The position numbers were made by a program, and so were the translations under genes. 64,000 nucleotides of DNA from Helicobacter macacae MIT 99-5501 (lineage in GTDB: Bacteria; Campylobacterota; Campylobacteria; Campylobacterales; Helicobacteraceae): contig NZ_KI669454.1 of the NCBI RefSeq assembly GCF_000507845.1, forward strand, positions 558,001 through 622,000, read 5' to 3'. The notes beneath the pieces were generated by a model. That model had not been told where the DNA came from and searched no databases. It was given only the letters and a program-made list of their open reading frames with translations. Below are positions 18,661-27,281 of the stretch, one piece after another; within the stretch, counting starts at the first letter, position 1, and every line of letters begins with the position of its first letter.

Positions 18661-19902
18661 CTAGTCCGTGATAAAATCACAAAGCTCTTGTTGCCTTTGC
18701 TCGCCACTAAATTGTGTCAAATCCAAAATTTGACATTCTCCATTTTTGCTAATTTCACTAGAGAGATTTTGAATCTGTGTTTGACTTATGCCACACTCAA
18801 GGCATTTATCTTTATGTGTGCCGATGATTTTTAGCGTGTAGCCTTTTTTCTCACACAGCTCTTTATGATTTTGCAAATCCATTTGTATTTGTTCTTTGAT
18901 TTTTTCATTTGTGAGATAATCATCAGCCCTAAAGACATAGACATATTTTGTGTTAGATTCTAAGCCCCTTCGTGCCTCGATATTTTCATCGTCATTTTCC
19001 CTTTGTCCACCTGTATTTACCACTTTCAATGTTTTTCCACAAGCATCAAAAGTTTCATATTCTAAATTAGTTGTGGTGTGCCAATCTTTTATAAATTTGC
19101 ACTCTTTTAGGATATGAAATATCGTATCCTTGCCCACGCCCGTTTCGCCTGTCAAAAATACATTGTAAGTGTTGCCCTGTCTTAGTCGCAAAAATGCCAC
19201 TTCTATCACAGCGGGTATAGTTATCCTATATGCTGGTCCTGCCAAATCTACTCCCGTCCAAAGCCCTGTGATAACCCAGCCTATCGGTCCAGCAAATGCG
19301 CTTAAAGCTCGTGTAAGTCCTGCATTTGCTGCGAAGGTAAGCCCTCTGCCAATCACTTGCTTTGCCACAGCATTGGCTACGATTAGGGCAAGCTGATATG
19401 ACGCAAAGCCACCCGCTTTTATTGCGCCCTGCATAGCAACGAGTGCTGCTTGCTTGCCAAATCCCATTGCACTGCTAATATTTGTGCCTTTGTTTATTTC
19501 TTTGACTATTTGTTCTAGCTCTTTTGTATCCATTTTATCTATGGCTTTTTCCAAAATCTTTGCAAACAATTCGCCCTCAATGCGCTCCACAGATGAATTT
19601 TTGTTGTAATTAACCCTCAAGTTATCACACACATCACAAAGGATTTCCTTATAAAGCACTCCCTTGCCACCTCTAAGCATTGTTGCGAAAGTGTTGCCAC
19701 CAAAACATTGAATCTCTCCCATTATTTCCTCAATATATTTTATGTGGTCAGGGTGAAATTTTTTATAAAGAGGATTCATTGTCAATTCTTCAGTGAAATT
19801 CCCACTACCCTCTTTGCCTATGAGTATCTCCACAAGCGTGTCCAAATCTGCGCTTTGCATATAGCGCAAAAACTCCAAATCCTCATCAAATCTATAAGCC
19901 AT
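18661..19902 (-). CDS. YaaW/UPF0174-domain protein fused to a P-loop GTPase
   Basis: Residues ~5-240 match the YaaW/UPF0174 family (E. coli YaaW, H. pylori HP1587): LEFLRYMQSADLDTLVEIL, then a CFGGNTFATMLRGGKGVLYKEIL block, and AGPAYRITIPAVIEVAFLR at 221-239. Free-standing family members end near this point. Here a GTPase-like domain follows: Walker A GETGVGKDT (252-260), a switch-II-like NTGGQREN (296-303) with Asn in place of the usual Asp, a hydrophobic strand YVYVFRADD (320-328), and THKDK (362-366) in the position of the NKxD specificity motif. Ala/Gly-rich helices at 150-225 could be membrane-active. It is the first gene of a three-gene operon with a strong AAAGGAGG site. The biological role is unknown; GTP-dependent membrane remodelling or defence are inferences. 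Confidence 0.85.
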   Translation of the reverse strand: MAYRFDEDLEFLRYMQSADLDTLVEILIGKEGSGNFTEELTMNPLYKKFHPDHIKYIEEIMGEIQCFGGNTFATMLRGGKGVLYKEILCDVCDNLRVNYNKNSSVERIEGELFAKILEKAIDKMDTKELEQIVKEINKGTNISSAMGFGKQAALVAMQGAIKAGGFASYQLALIVANAVAKQVIGRGLTFAANAGLTRALSAFAGPIGWVITGLWTGVDLAGPAYRITIPAVIEVAFLRLRQGNTYNVFLTGETGVGKDTIFHILKECKFIKDWHTTTNLEYETFDACGKTLKVVNTGGQRENDDENIEARRGLESNTKYVYVFRADDYLTNEKIKEQIQMDLQNHKELCEKKGYTLKIIGTHKDKCLECGISQTQIQNLSSEISKNGECQILDLTQFSGEQRQQELCDFITD

Positions 19903-19926
19903 AAAGCCTCCTTTTGTTTTTCATAA

Positions 19927-19975
19927 ATTATACAAAAGGGGTGCGACAGCATTTGTCGTCTGCAACATAGTTGCA
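19927..19975 (-). promoter_or_regulatory. Promoter with two adjacent palindromes before the YaaW-GTPase operon
   Basis: On the minus strand a TATAAT (19927-19932) sits 24 bases before the start codon. Just upstream are two palindromes: CGACA-N5-TGTCG (19944-19958), overlapping the expected -35 region, and TGCAAC-ATA-GTTGCA (19961-19975). The position suggests operators for a repressor or activator. No regulator gene is adjacent. Confidence 0.5.
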
Positions 19976-20068
19976 TAAATTTTTGCAAAAATTTTGTGGA
20001 TTTTTTGCAATTTTTGCGAAAATGTCGTGTGTAGCGGGATTTTCTCAAGCTACGATAAGTAACATTCG

Positions 20069-20083
20069 TTTTTTTTTTTTTTT
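20069..20083. repeat. T15 homopolymer (A15 on the operon's strand)
   Basis: A run of 15 T lies about 165 bases upstream of the YaaW-GTPase operon. It is long enough to vary by slippage, but it is well outside the core promoter, so any effect on expression is speculative. Confidence 0.8.
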
Positions 20084-20291
20084 GTAGATTGGATTTTGGG
20101 GAGATTTAGGGGTATTTTTGATGATTTTTGGGGTAATTTTTTGGAGGTTTAAGCGAGGTTTAAGGTATTTAAGCGGTTTTTAAGGTTTTGTGGGTAGGGG
20201 AGGCTTTTTATACAGATTTTATAATGCACTAGCCAAAGGGCATATAAGCTAAGCAAAAAATATCGCATATCATTTGTGTATGCTTTAGATA

Positions 20292-20327
20292 GCACAAGCG
20301 AAATATTTATCATAAACATTTCGCTTG
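20292..20327. repeat. Perfect 12-bp inverted repeat
   Basis: CACAAGCGAAAT is followed after 12 bases by its exact reverse complement ATTTCGCTTGTG. It lies between the Sel1-like gene and the YaaW-GTPase operon. The arms share the AAGCGAAATAT word of other dispersed repeats in the window. No T-run follows on either strand, so it is not a typical terminator. Confidence 0.75.
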
Positions 20328-20391
20328 TGAATAATGGAGAGATATAGTAGAGAATACTTCCTAAAGACTTTTTGGGCAGATTTTAGGCTTT

Positions 20392-21285
20392 TTATTTTTT
20401 AGATTTTTTTGGCTTTTTACCTGCATTGGCTTCTTGTGCTTGGCTTTGGGCTTGTGCTTTTGCGGCAATCTCTGCTTTTAGCTTATTGATATTTTCTAGC
20501 TGCTTGCACGCTACTTCAAAGCCACCTTTGCAGCCTTTGTCTGCCAAATCCACTGCTTTGTCGATATATTTGTCAATGTATGGTTTTGCCTTAAGCGTGT
20601 CTTTTGTTTGCTCAAAGTATGATTTGCCCATACCAAGACAACCCATAGCACTTCCTAGCTCGCAGGCTTTTTCATATAGTCTTGTTTCATTTGCTTTATC
20701 TCCTAGCTCGCCTACTACTTTGCCATAAAAAGCACAAGCTGAAGCATACTCTTTATCGCAAGTTTTGTATAGAATGTCTATGTCTTCAGATTTTACTTCC
20801 TCGCTAGTAAGCACTGCGACTTTTAGGACGCAGGATTTGTCATTGCCCTTGCCTTTGCACAGTTTGTGAAACTTTTTTACTTGCGTAGATTTGCACTTAT
20901 CACGCTCTGCACCTTTATCTAGGGCATTGCACTCGGCTTGTTTTTTGCTCCACTCGCTAGTATCTATCTCGCTCCACACTTCCCAATCGCTATTTGGGTA
21001 TTTTAGCTCAATGCTTTCCCCAATGTCTTGCTGTGTGTTAGCTTGTGTGCTAGTGGCTGCTTGAGTATTAGAAACCGCTTGAGAATCAGCTTGTTCATTA
21101 GAATCAGCTTGCACTTGAGGGGCACTTTGAGCTTGAGAATCAGCTTGTTCGCTAGGATTTACTTGTGTTTGAGATTCTTGCTTAGAATCTGGGCTAGATT
21201 CTTTGGCAGAATCCGTGCTTAGAGTCTCTCCAAACGCTACAAATCCAAAAAACCCAAACGCTAATACAATCGCTATTTTTTTCAT
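20392..21285 (-). CDS. Secreted Sel1-like repeat protein
   Basis: The protein starts with a Sec signal (MKKIAIVLAFGFFGFVAFGE), followed by a Ser/Gln/Ala-rich linker of about 75 residues with QADSQA-type repeats. The C-terminal half holds Cys-containing, Sel1/TPR-like helical repeats (EYASACAFYGKVVGELGD, then RLYEKACELGSAMGCLGMG and ADKGCKGGFEVACKQL), reminiscent of Helicobacter cysteine-rich proteins (Hcp). Cys pairs within repeats fit disulphides in the periplasm or outside. It ends in a Lys-rich tail. The start at 21285 is chosen because AAAAGGAG lies directly upstream; the frame is open 45 bases further. Function unknown; Hcp relatives are secreted and immunogenic. Confidence 0.82.
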   Translation of the reverse strand: MKKIAIVLAFGFFGFVAFGETLSTDSAKESSPDSKQESQTQVNPSEQADSQAQSAPQVQADSNEQADSQAVSNTQAATSTQANTQQDIGESIELKYPNSDWEVWSEIDTSEWSKKQAECNALDKGAERDKCKSTQVKKFHKLCKGKGNDKSCVLKVAVLTSEEVKSEDIDILYKTCDKEYASACAFYGKVVGELGDKANETRLYEKACELGSAMGCLGMGKSYFEQTKDTLKAKPYIDKYIDKAVDLADKGCKGGFEVACKQLENINKLKAEIAAKAQAQSQAQEANAGKKPKKSKK

Positions 21286-21486
21286 AGCTACTCCTTTTAA
21301 AGTTTTAAGTATGTGAGGAAATTTTAGCATTTTTTTTTTAAATCAAATGATTTTTTAGTTGTGAGTGGATTAAAATCTGCGCAAAAAAATAATAAAAGAT
21401 TATTACTAACTTGTTTTGCTGCCACAGACAAAAGACATAAGGGCATTTTAGATTTTGTCAATCATTAGCACAGAAGCTGGCATAGA

Positions 21487-22743
21487 TTAGCATAGCTCAT
21501 TAAACGCACTAAGGATTTTTAGCATATCGATATGCTCAGCAAAGTCGTGTGTGCGGATAATGTTCGCTCCATTTTGAAGTGCGAGTAAGTGCAAAGCCAA
21601 GCTACCACTTAGTCGCTCGCTTGGAGATTGTCTGCTTGTGATTGCACCGATAGTGCTTTTGCGACTAGCACCTACCAAAATCTCATACCCAAAGTGCTTA
21701 AAATGTGCTAGGTTTTGGATAAGGGCTAGATTTTGGGTGTGAGTTTTGGCAAAACCAAAGCCAATATCTAGCACAATCCTGCTTGCTTTGTGTGCTTCTA
21801 GCTCACAAATTTTGTGTGCAAAAAACTCATCTACTTCGCTTATGAGATGAGTATATTCACTAAGATTTGCCATATCTTTTGGCGTGCCTTTTGTGTGCAT
21901 AAGCACTACTTGAGCGTGGTAGTGGGCGATGACTTCAAGCATTTTTTTGCTTTTTATTCCGCTTACATCATTTATCATTGCAAAGTCGTGCTTCAACGCA
22001 AAATCCGCTACTTCAGCGTTGTAGGTATCAATAGAAAAGGACACCTTTTTTGCTAGATTTTCTCTTCTTATAAACTCACATACTTCTTTAAGTCGTTTTT
22101 TTTCTTCACTTGGGTTTATCAGCTCACTTCCGGGGCGAGAGCTAGCTGCACCTATGTCGATGAGAGTAGCACCAGAATCTATAAGCGAGATTATGGATTC
22201 TATCGCCTTTTTTGAGCTGTGTCTAGAGTCTGCATAGAAGCTATCAGGGGTTATATTGATGATTGGCATAATGATTTTGTTTTGGCTATATTTGTTGGCG
22301 AGATGGGATTGTAGTTTTTTTGCTATTTGCTTTAGTCCAAAGGGTTGGATTTTGCATTTGTAGATGATTTTTTCTAGCTGTGTGTGCGTAGCGATAAGCA
22401 GAGCATTATATAGCTTTTTCTCCCCTAGTATCGCCTCTCTTGGCGTGGCTAAATCCCCCCCCGCGCTTAATGCCTCTTGCTTTAGGATATTTAGTGTGGG
22501 TAGGCTTAAATCTTGTAGTGAGAAAGCAAGCACTTCGCCCTTTTTTTGCATAATCTTTGCCCCCATTTTTTCTGTGCCGATTTTGCTAAGCCACTTTGGT
22601 AGCAAATCTATATTTACTCGCTCCAAAACCACTTCTTTTTTGCTATTTGAGCTAGTTTGTGTGCTTGCTTGTTTATCTTGCGTGTTTGTTTGTGTGGATA
22701 GCTTATGTGCTTCTTGCTTGGGATTTGGGGGGTTTTTTGGCAT
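21487..22743 (-). CDS. folP: Dihydropteroate synthase, N-terminally extended
   Basis: FolP joins 6-hydroxymethyl-dihydropterin diphosphate to p-aminobenzoate in folate synthesis. The TIM-barrel signatures are present: IINITPDSFYADS (about 162-174), DIGAASSRPGSE, FSIDTYNAEVA, INDVSG, VLMHTKGTP, DIGFGFAKT and LVGASRKSTIG. About 155 residues precede the enzyme core, beginning with a Gln/Thr/Ser-rich stretch. H. pylori FolP also has an N-terminal extension, so this is a lineage feature. A G8 run (22455-22462, coding strand) lies inside the extension and could slip. It is the last gene of the nudH-lysC-hobA-holB-folP series, 36 bases after holB. Confidence 0.93.
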   Translation of the reverse strand: MPKNPPNPKQEAHKLSTQTNTQDKQASTQTSSNSKKEVVLERVNIDLLPKWLSKIGTEKMGAKIMQKKGEVLAFSLQDLSLPTLNILKQEALSAGGDLATPREAILGEKKLYNALLIATHTQLEKIIYKCKIQPFGLKQIAKKLQSHLANKYSQNKIIMPIINITPDSFYADSRHSSKKAIESIISLIDSGATLIDIGAASSRPGSELINPSEEKKRLKEVCEFIRRENLAKKVSFSIDTYNAEVADFALKHDFAMINDVSGIKSKKMLEVIAHYHAQVVLMHTKGTPKDMANLSEYTHLISEVDEFFAHKICELEAHKASRIVLDIGFGFAKTHTQNLALIQNLAHFKHFGYEILVGASRKSTIGAITSRQSPSERLSGSLALHLLALQNGANIIRTHDFAEHIDMLKILSAFNELC

Positions 22744-22779
22744 TTTGACTCTTTTTAGATTTTGCTTAGTTTTTGGGTT

Positions 22780-23421
22780 TTATAAAGCCCTTTTAGTGTT
22801 GTTTGTTTTTTGTCTAAGTAGTAGCATAAGTAGCAGTGGGGTTATCACTAGCGAAATTCTGCGGTAGTTGTGTAGCTCCAAAAGTGCGTTATCAAACATT
22901 TCTAGCTCTTCCTCGCTTAGCTTTATACCTGCTTTGTGGATAGCAATTAGTAGGGATTCTACCATTTCTTTGCCACTTGTTTTTGTCCCCTCGCTTGCGT
23001 TTATGTTTTTTAGAAAATCAAAGATTTTGCCCAAGTCTAGCCTTGTTATATCAAGTCCAAAAGAAGCAATCTCACTTTTTTCGCGCAAATCCTCTAGCAC
23101 AAGCCTAGAGCGAATCGTAGGTAGCAAAGCGGTTTTGTTGCGCGTGATGATGATAAAATGGATATTTTGTGGTGGTTCTTCTAGGATTTTTAGTAGGGCG
23201 TTTTGGGCTTCATTGCGGAAGTTTTGTGCAGCAATGATGATAGTTTTTTTCTCTTTTTCGGCGATATAGGCTTGGGCGATTATGGCGTGGGCGTCTTCCA
23301 TTTTGACTTCCTCACATACAAAATCACGCACGATTTCGTTGCGCGAGGCAATCTCATCTTTTAGCGACTGTGCTTTTTCAAAAATATCATAGCTTAGGAT
23401 AATGTTGCCTGTGTATTGCAT
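22780..23421 (-). CDS. holB: DNA polymerase III delta' subunit
   Basis: Delta' is a clamp-loader subunit. In epsilonproteobacteria it is short, as here (about 213 residues). The family core is visible: TIIIAAQNFRNEAQNALLKILEEPPQNIHFIIIT (residues ~60-95, the SRC-like and sensor regions) and LPTIRSRLV. No functional Walker A is expected in this subunit. I prefer the ATG at 23421, preceded by GAGG-CAAAA, over the GTG at 23445 that lacks a site. It lies directly downstream of hobA as in H. pylori (HP1230-HP1231). Confidence 0.88.
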   Translation of the reverse strand: MQYTGNIILSYDIFEKAQSLKDEIASRNEIVRDFVCEEVKMEDAHAIIAQAYIAEKEKKTIIIAAQNFRNEAQNALLKILEEPPQNIHFIIITRNKTALLPTIRSRLVLEDLREKSEIASFGLDITRLDLGKIFDFLKNINASEGTKTSGKEMVESLLIAIHKAGIKLSEEELEMFDNALLELHNYRRISLVITPLLLMLLLRQKTNNTKRAL

Positions 23422-23453
23422 TTTGCCTCGATTGTTTTGATTCACTAGATTGG

Positions 23454-24014
23454 CTACTCTAGGACAACTTTGCCAAGCACAGAAGCATATAGCGATTTTT
23501 CAAATAATTGGAGCATCTCAATAAGTTTATAATCCAAAAATTCATCGCTTTCTTTTAGGACAAAAGATTGTCGCACGCCCTCATTTAGCACCCAAAAAAG
23601 TCCATTTCCTCTCCCCATACACAAATCCGCCATAATCGTATCGCTCCGCCCCACATACCAAAACATATAATCTTTGTAAGCGATTTTTAGCATATTGCGG
23701 ATATTTTCCATATTTTCTTTTTGTAGCACAAAATGCGCGGGAAAAAGACTTTTTAGGCTAAGCACGGGTAAAATCGGGCGAGGTTTGCTAGAGCTATGAA
23801 ATCTTGCTAGCGCATAAGATATGAACCAATCCCTACGCTCATCAGTAGCAAGTAGCAATGCCCCGCCATCTAAAATATGCTTTATCGCAGGGAGTGAAGT
23901 ATCTGCCCAAATATTTCTTGCTACCTCAAGCCATTGTCTATCATTAGCCCACTTTTTGCAATCGCTGCGGATATTATCTAGCAGCCACGAGCGAAAATCT
24001 AACACTTCTTGCAT
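23454..24014 (-). CDS. hobA: DnaA initiator-associating factor HobA
   Basis: HobA is an epsilonproteobacterial tetramer that binds DnaA and organises it at oriC (the DiaA counterpart). Diagnostic stretches are LDGGALLLATDERRDWFISYAL (split here as DGGALLLATD and RRDWFISYAL), YMFWYVGRSD, and the C-terminal LKESDEFLDYKLIEMLQLFE ending GKVVL, which line up with H. pylori HP1230. The length is 186 residues. A 212-base gap separates it from lysC upstream, so it may have its own promoter. The protein is confined to this bacterial class and helps to place the organism. Confidence 0.95.
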   Translation of the reverse strand: MQEVLDFRSWLLDNIRSDCKKWANDRQWLEVARNIWADTSLPAIKHILDGGALLLATDERRDWFISYALARFHSSSKPRPILPVLSLKSLFPAHFVLQKENMENIRNMLKIAYKDYMFWYVGRSDTIMADLCMGRGNGLFWVLNEGVRQSFVLKESDEFLDYKLIEMLQLFEKSLYASVLGKVVLE

Positions 24015-24226
24015 AATATCTCCTTTTTTAAAAATATTTCCCTTTTTGGTTGTGATGGCTTAAGTCGCGCTAATATTTTTAGCCAAACTTAAAAAACATA
24101 GCTAACGCGCTTTTTTGATTGACATAAAAATATAAAAACAAAATTTGCATAAAGCTAAGATTTTTGATTTTTTGGATTTTGTCGTTTTGTTTTGTGGATA
24201 TTGCTTGTGGATTTGCAGCTTGATAT

Positions 24227-25483
24227 TTACACGGGGCAGGATTCTAGCTTGTATGCGCTATGCAGAGCGCGCACTGCATTTTCTGCGTGTCGTAGTCCGA
24301 TTACCATAGAGACTTTTATCTCACTTGTGGAAATCATCATTATGTTGATATTTTCGCTTGCAAGTGCGCGAAATCCAGCACTTGCCACGCCACTGTGAGA
24401 TTTCATACCCACACCCACGATAGAGACTTTGGCTATGTCGCAGTCATATTCGATAGATTCTACATCTTTTTTAAATGGCTCTAATGCTAGCTTTGTCTGC
24501 TCTATGTCTGTTTGGGGGATAGTAAAATCTATATCCGTCTTGCCATCTCTCCCGATAGTTTGCACTATCATATCTACATTGATATTGGCATTTGCAAGTG
24601 CGCTAAAAATCTCTGCGGCAATGCCCGGTCTATCTATCACATCTGCTATGCTTACTCGCGCTTGGTTTTTATCTAGTGCGATTCCACTTACGATTGGCTT
24701 TTCCATTATGTCCTCCTCTTTTGTGATAAGTGTGCCCTCTTTTTGGGTAAAAGAGCTACGCGTAACAAGCGTAACACCCCATTTTTTTGCTAGCTCCACA
24801 GAACGATTTAGCAAGACTTTTGCACCCATAGAAGCAAGCTCTAGCATTTCATCGTAGCTGATTTTGTCGATTTTGCGTGCGTTTTTTTCGATTCTAGGGT
24901 CGGTGGTGTAGACGCCATCGACATCGGTGTAGATTTCGCACAAATCCGCTTTTAGCGCACCTGCTAACGCCACTGCTGATAAATCGCTCCCTCCTCGTCC
25001 AAGCGTAGTAGTCTCTCCCTCTGCGCTCACACCCTGAAATCCAGCCACCACGACAATGTAGTCTTGTGCTAGGAGTTCTTTTATGCGTGCGGTGTTTATG
25101 GATTCGATTCGCGCTTTTGTATGTGTGCAATCAGTGAGTATGCCCGCTTTTTCGCCACTTAGTGAGATTGCTTTGTAGCCCTTTGATTCTAGGGCGATAG
25201 CTAGAAGTGCGGCGGTTACGCGCTCGCCTGCGCTTAGTGCCATATCTACTTCGCGCTCATTTGGTAGCTTGCTAAAGTATTTGGTGTAGTTGATAAGTGC
25301 GTCTGTTTGCCCGCTCATAGCAGATACTACGATTACGAGTTGGTTATTTTGGGGATTTTCATTTTTTTCATTTTGGGATTTTTCTTGTGTGGTTTTTAGT
25401 GCGTCTATCACGCGATTTGCCACGCTATCGATTCGCTCGCAATCTCCCACGCTTGTCCCACCGTATTTTTGCACGATTAGCAT
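24227..25483 (-). CDS. lysC: Aspartate kinase
   Basis: LysC phosphorylates L-aspartate, the first step to lysine, diaminopimelate, threonine and methionine. The N-terminal kinase domain starts VQKYGGTSVGDCERI (residues 3-17). It shows the family segments ALSAGERVTAALLA, TLGRGGSDLSAVALA and TDVDGVYTTDPRI. Two C-terminal ACT domains (about 265-418) give allosteric feedback, with KVSIVGVGMKSHSGVA in the second. The length is typical. Its ATG overlaps the nudH stop codon by one base (TAATG), so the two are translationally coupled, as in H. pylori HP1228-HP1229. Confidence 0.96.
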   Translation of the reverse strand: MLIVQKYGGTSVGDCERIDSVANRVIDALKTTQEKSQNEKNENPQNNQLVIVVSAMSGQTDALINYTKYFSKLPNEREVDMALSAGERVTAALLAIALESKGYKAISLSGEKAGILTDCTHTKARIESINTARIKELLAQDYIVVVAGFQGVSAEGETTTLGRGGSDLSAVALAGALKADLCEIYTDVDGVYTTDPRIEKNARKIDKISYDEMLELASMGAKVLLNRSVELAKKWGVTLVTRSSFTQKEGTLITKEEDIMEKPIVSGIALDKNQARVSIADVIDRPGIAAEIFSALANANINVDMIVQTIGRDGKTDIDFTIPQTDIEQTKLALEPFKKDVESIEYDCDIAKVSIVGVGMKSHSGVASAGFRALASENINIMMISTSEIKVSMVIGLRHAENAVRALHSAYKLESCPV

Positions 25484-25947
25484 TATAGATACCCTTGCGT
25501 TTTGAAGTAGTTTAGCACCTTGCTATACACATCTCGCTTAAAGCTTTTTACTCTCTTAAACACTTCTGCAATCTCTACAAACTGATATGAGACAAACTCT
25601 GGGTGCGCTGTTTGTAGATTGATTTTGGCATTTGGCTTTAGCCTAAGCAAAAAATATCGCTGTGTTTGTCCATCAAAGGGTTGCATTTTTGTCCGCACAT
25701 CTTCGGGAAAATCGTAGTTTATCCATTGTGGGTATTGCGCCAAAATCTCTACTTCATCAGTGCCTATTTCTTCAAGCAATTCCCTAAATAGTGCTTCTTG
25801 TGGATTTTCCCCCTCATCTATACCGCCTTGTGGGAATTGCCACACTCCGCGCACATCGCTTCTCTCGCCCAAAAAAAACTCACATTTTTTGGGATAATGT
25901 GATGAAAGGATTATAGCTGCGACATTTGGGCGGTATTTTTTTGCCAT
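25483..25947 (-). CDS. nudH: RNA pyrophosphohydrolase (Nudix)
   Basis: This Nudix hydrolase (RppH/NudH, formerly also called an Ap4A hydrolase) removes pyrophosphate from 5' triphosphate RNA ends to start decay. The Nudix box [22 protein letters not shown] is at about residues 41-62 (key elements: GG, then REL, then EEIG). VWQFPQGG before it is typical of RppH. The 154-residue length is right. It is the first gene of the series leading to lysC, with AAAGG upstream of the ATG. Confidence 0.95.
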   Translation of the reverse strand: MAKKYRPNVAAIILSSHYPKKCEFFLGERSDVRGVWQFPQGGIDEGENPQEALFRELLEEIGTDEVEILAQYPQWINYDFPEDVRTKMQPFDGQTQRYFLLRLKPNAKINLQTAHPEFVSYQFVEIAEVFKRVKSFKRDVYSKVLNYFKTQGYL

Positions 25948-26257
25948 TTTTTGCCTTTACCTGTGGTTTTGTAGTTTTGTTTTGCTCTATATTTTGTTTT
26001 TTAATTTGCTTAAGATTTTTGCTTGTGGCTATTTTAGATTTTGCAATTTCAAAACGCATATTGTAGCATATTTGCGTATTATCTTAGTATTTGTTTTTGG
26101 GATAGATTTTGTGTGTTTGTATGTGTGCTACTTGTGTGTAGGATTTGGAAGTGGATTTTGGCAGGTAAGTATTTTTGTTGTGTTTAGTCACAAAGATAGA
26201 AGCTATGAATGTGCTTACTACCAAAATCACATAAGAGAAATCTTAAAATCTAAAAAA
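25948..26257. other. Intergenic, no gene seen
   Basis: This 310-base AT-rich gap lies between nudH and the META-domain gene. One plus-strand open frame of about 100 codons exists (25982-26296), but its composition is erratic (many Phe/Cys/Tyr), it lacks a ribosome binding site and it overlaps the META gene, so I do not accept it. Part of the gap must hold the nudH promoter on the minus strand. Confidence 0.6.
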
Positions 26258-26896
26258 CTAGCGATAGAGGTGGATTGTCATTTTTTCACTTTGTAGGGTT
26301 AGCTTTTTTTCATCTTTGTGCGTTATCTCAAATACTCCCTCAAGCCCCCTAACAAAGCGGAACTCAAAGCGGCTAACTTCTCGTGGAGTGCAGATTTTGC
26401 GCGTAGCACTTCCCGGGACAATCTCTAGGTGTGTCTTGTCATTCCACGAATACCGCGCATAATACGAGCCACAGCCACTCTCTCCTGAAATCCTATTTTC
26501 TTTTGTCTCAAATTCCATTGTAGCGATTTTGTCGATTTGGGCTAGCTCATATAGTGGTGTTGGTTGAGAGCTAGTGCTACCATTTCCGTTACTGCTACCA
26601 TTGGCATTATTGCCATTGCTTGCGCTTGTCTCGTTGCTAGCATTGCTAGGTGCTTGGCTAGATTCTTGTGGCAGTCCATTTTTTAGCGATTCTTGTGCGT
26701 TTTGTGCTAGCACTTGAGGGGAGAGAAATTCCTCATCTGTAATGATGATTTTTTCGACATACCATTGGTTTGCTGGGAGATTGCCCTGCGTAGCTTTGCG
26801 CTGGATAAAATCAAACAGAGAGCAACCACTAAATCCACACAATATCGCTAAATTTATCGCTAGTAATTTTATTGCTTGGATTTTTTGCTGTTTCAA
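26258..26896 (-). CDS. META-domain (DUF306/HslJ-like) lipoprotein
   Basis: The N-terminus is a lipoprotein signal with the acylated Cys in ILCGFSGCSLF (about residue 25). A Ser/Asn/Gly-rich linker (residues ~80-115) precedes the C-terminal META domain. Its conserved features are visible: NQWYVEKI near residue 42, ISGESGCGSYYARYSW (the G-x-GCN-type motif), VPGSATRKICTPREVSRFEFRF (the T-x-x-C...E-x-x-F motif) and a terminal Leu-rich strand. HslJ, an E. coli META protein, relates to novobiocin resistance and motility, but the function here is unknown. The start codon is TTG, set by AAAAAGGAT. The linker seems to split or extend the usual domain. Confidence 0.8.
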   Translation of the reverse strand: MKQQKIQAIKLLAINLAILCGFSGCSLFDFIQRKATQGNLPANQWYVEKIIITDEEFLSPQVLAQNAQESLKNGLPQESSQAPSNASNETSASNGNNANGSSNGNGSTSSQPTPLYELAQIDKIATMEFETKENRISGESGCGSYYARYSWNDKTHLEIVPGSATRKICTPREVSRFEFRFVRGLEGVFEITHKDEKKLTLQSEKMTIHLYR

Positions 26897-27281
26897 TGTT
26901 TATCCTTTTTTTGTATTTTTGTGCTTGTGAGAATCTCTAAAGCCCCCAAATAGTGCAGATAGAATCTATGAAAGCCAAGTAGAATCTATAAAAAGCCAAA
27001 AAAACTATGTGGCTTTAAAAAACTTGAATTGTAGTGAAATCTAAATAACACAAAGCAAAATCTACTCCAAAATCCACAAAATCTTAAATCATTTTTCACT
27101 TAAAATGATTTTCTTAAAAAGTAATGTTGGATTTTGCTTGCGAGATTTGATTTTTGTGGTTTTTGGATTTGATAATTTTTGTGGTGTGCTATAAAATCTA
27201 GCTATGATTTTTGCGCCTTTCGCACCTATAAATATCACGCAAAAAGCGCAAAAATCCTAAAATCTACTAAGATTTTTAATT
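26897..27281. other. Intergenic with one inverted repeat
   Basis: This 385-base AT-rich gap contains a 10-bp inverted repeat, AAATCATTTT (27086-27095) and AAAATGATTT (27102-27111), separated by TCACTT. It may act as a weak terminator for the pseudopilin genes on the minus strand or as part of a promoter. Nothing else is recognisable. Confidence 0.5.

Noticed and set aside
25982..26296. 104-codon plus-strand frame between nudH and the META lipoprotein gene
   Set aside because: Phe/Cys/Tyr-rich random composition, no ribosome binding site, and overlap with the convergent META gene.
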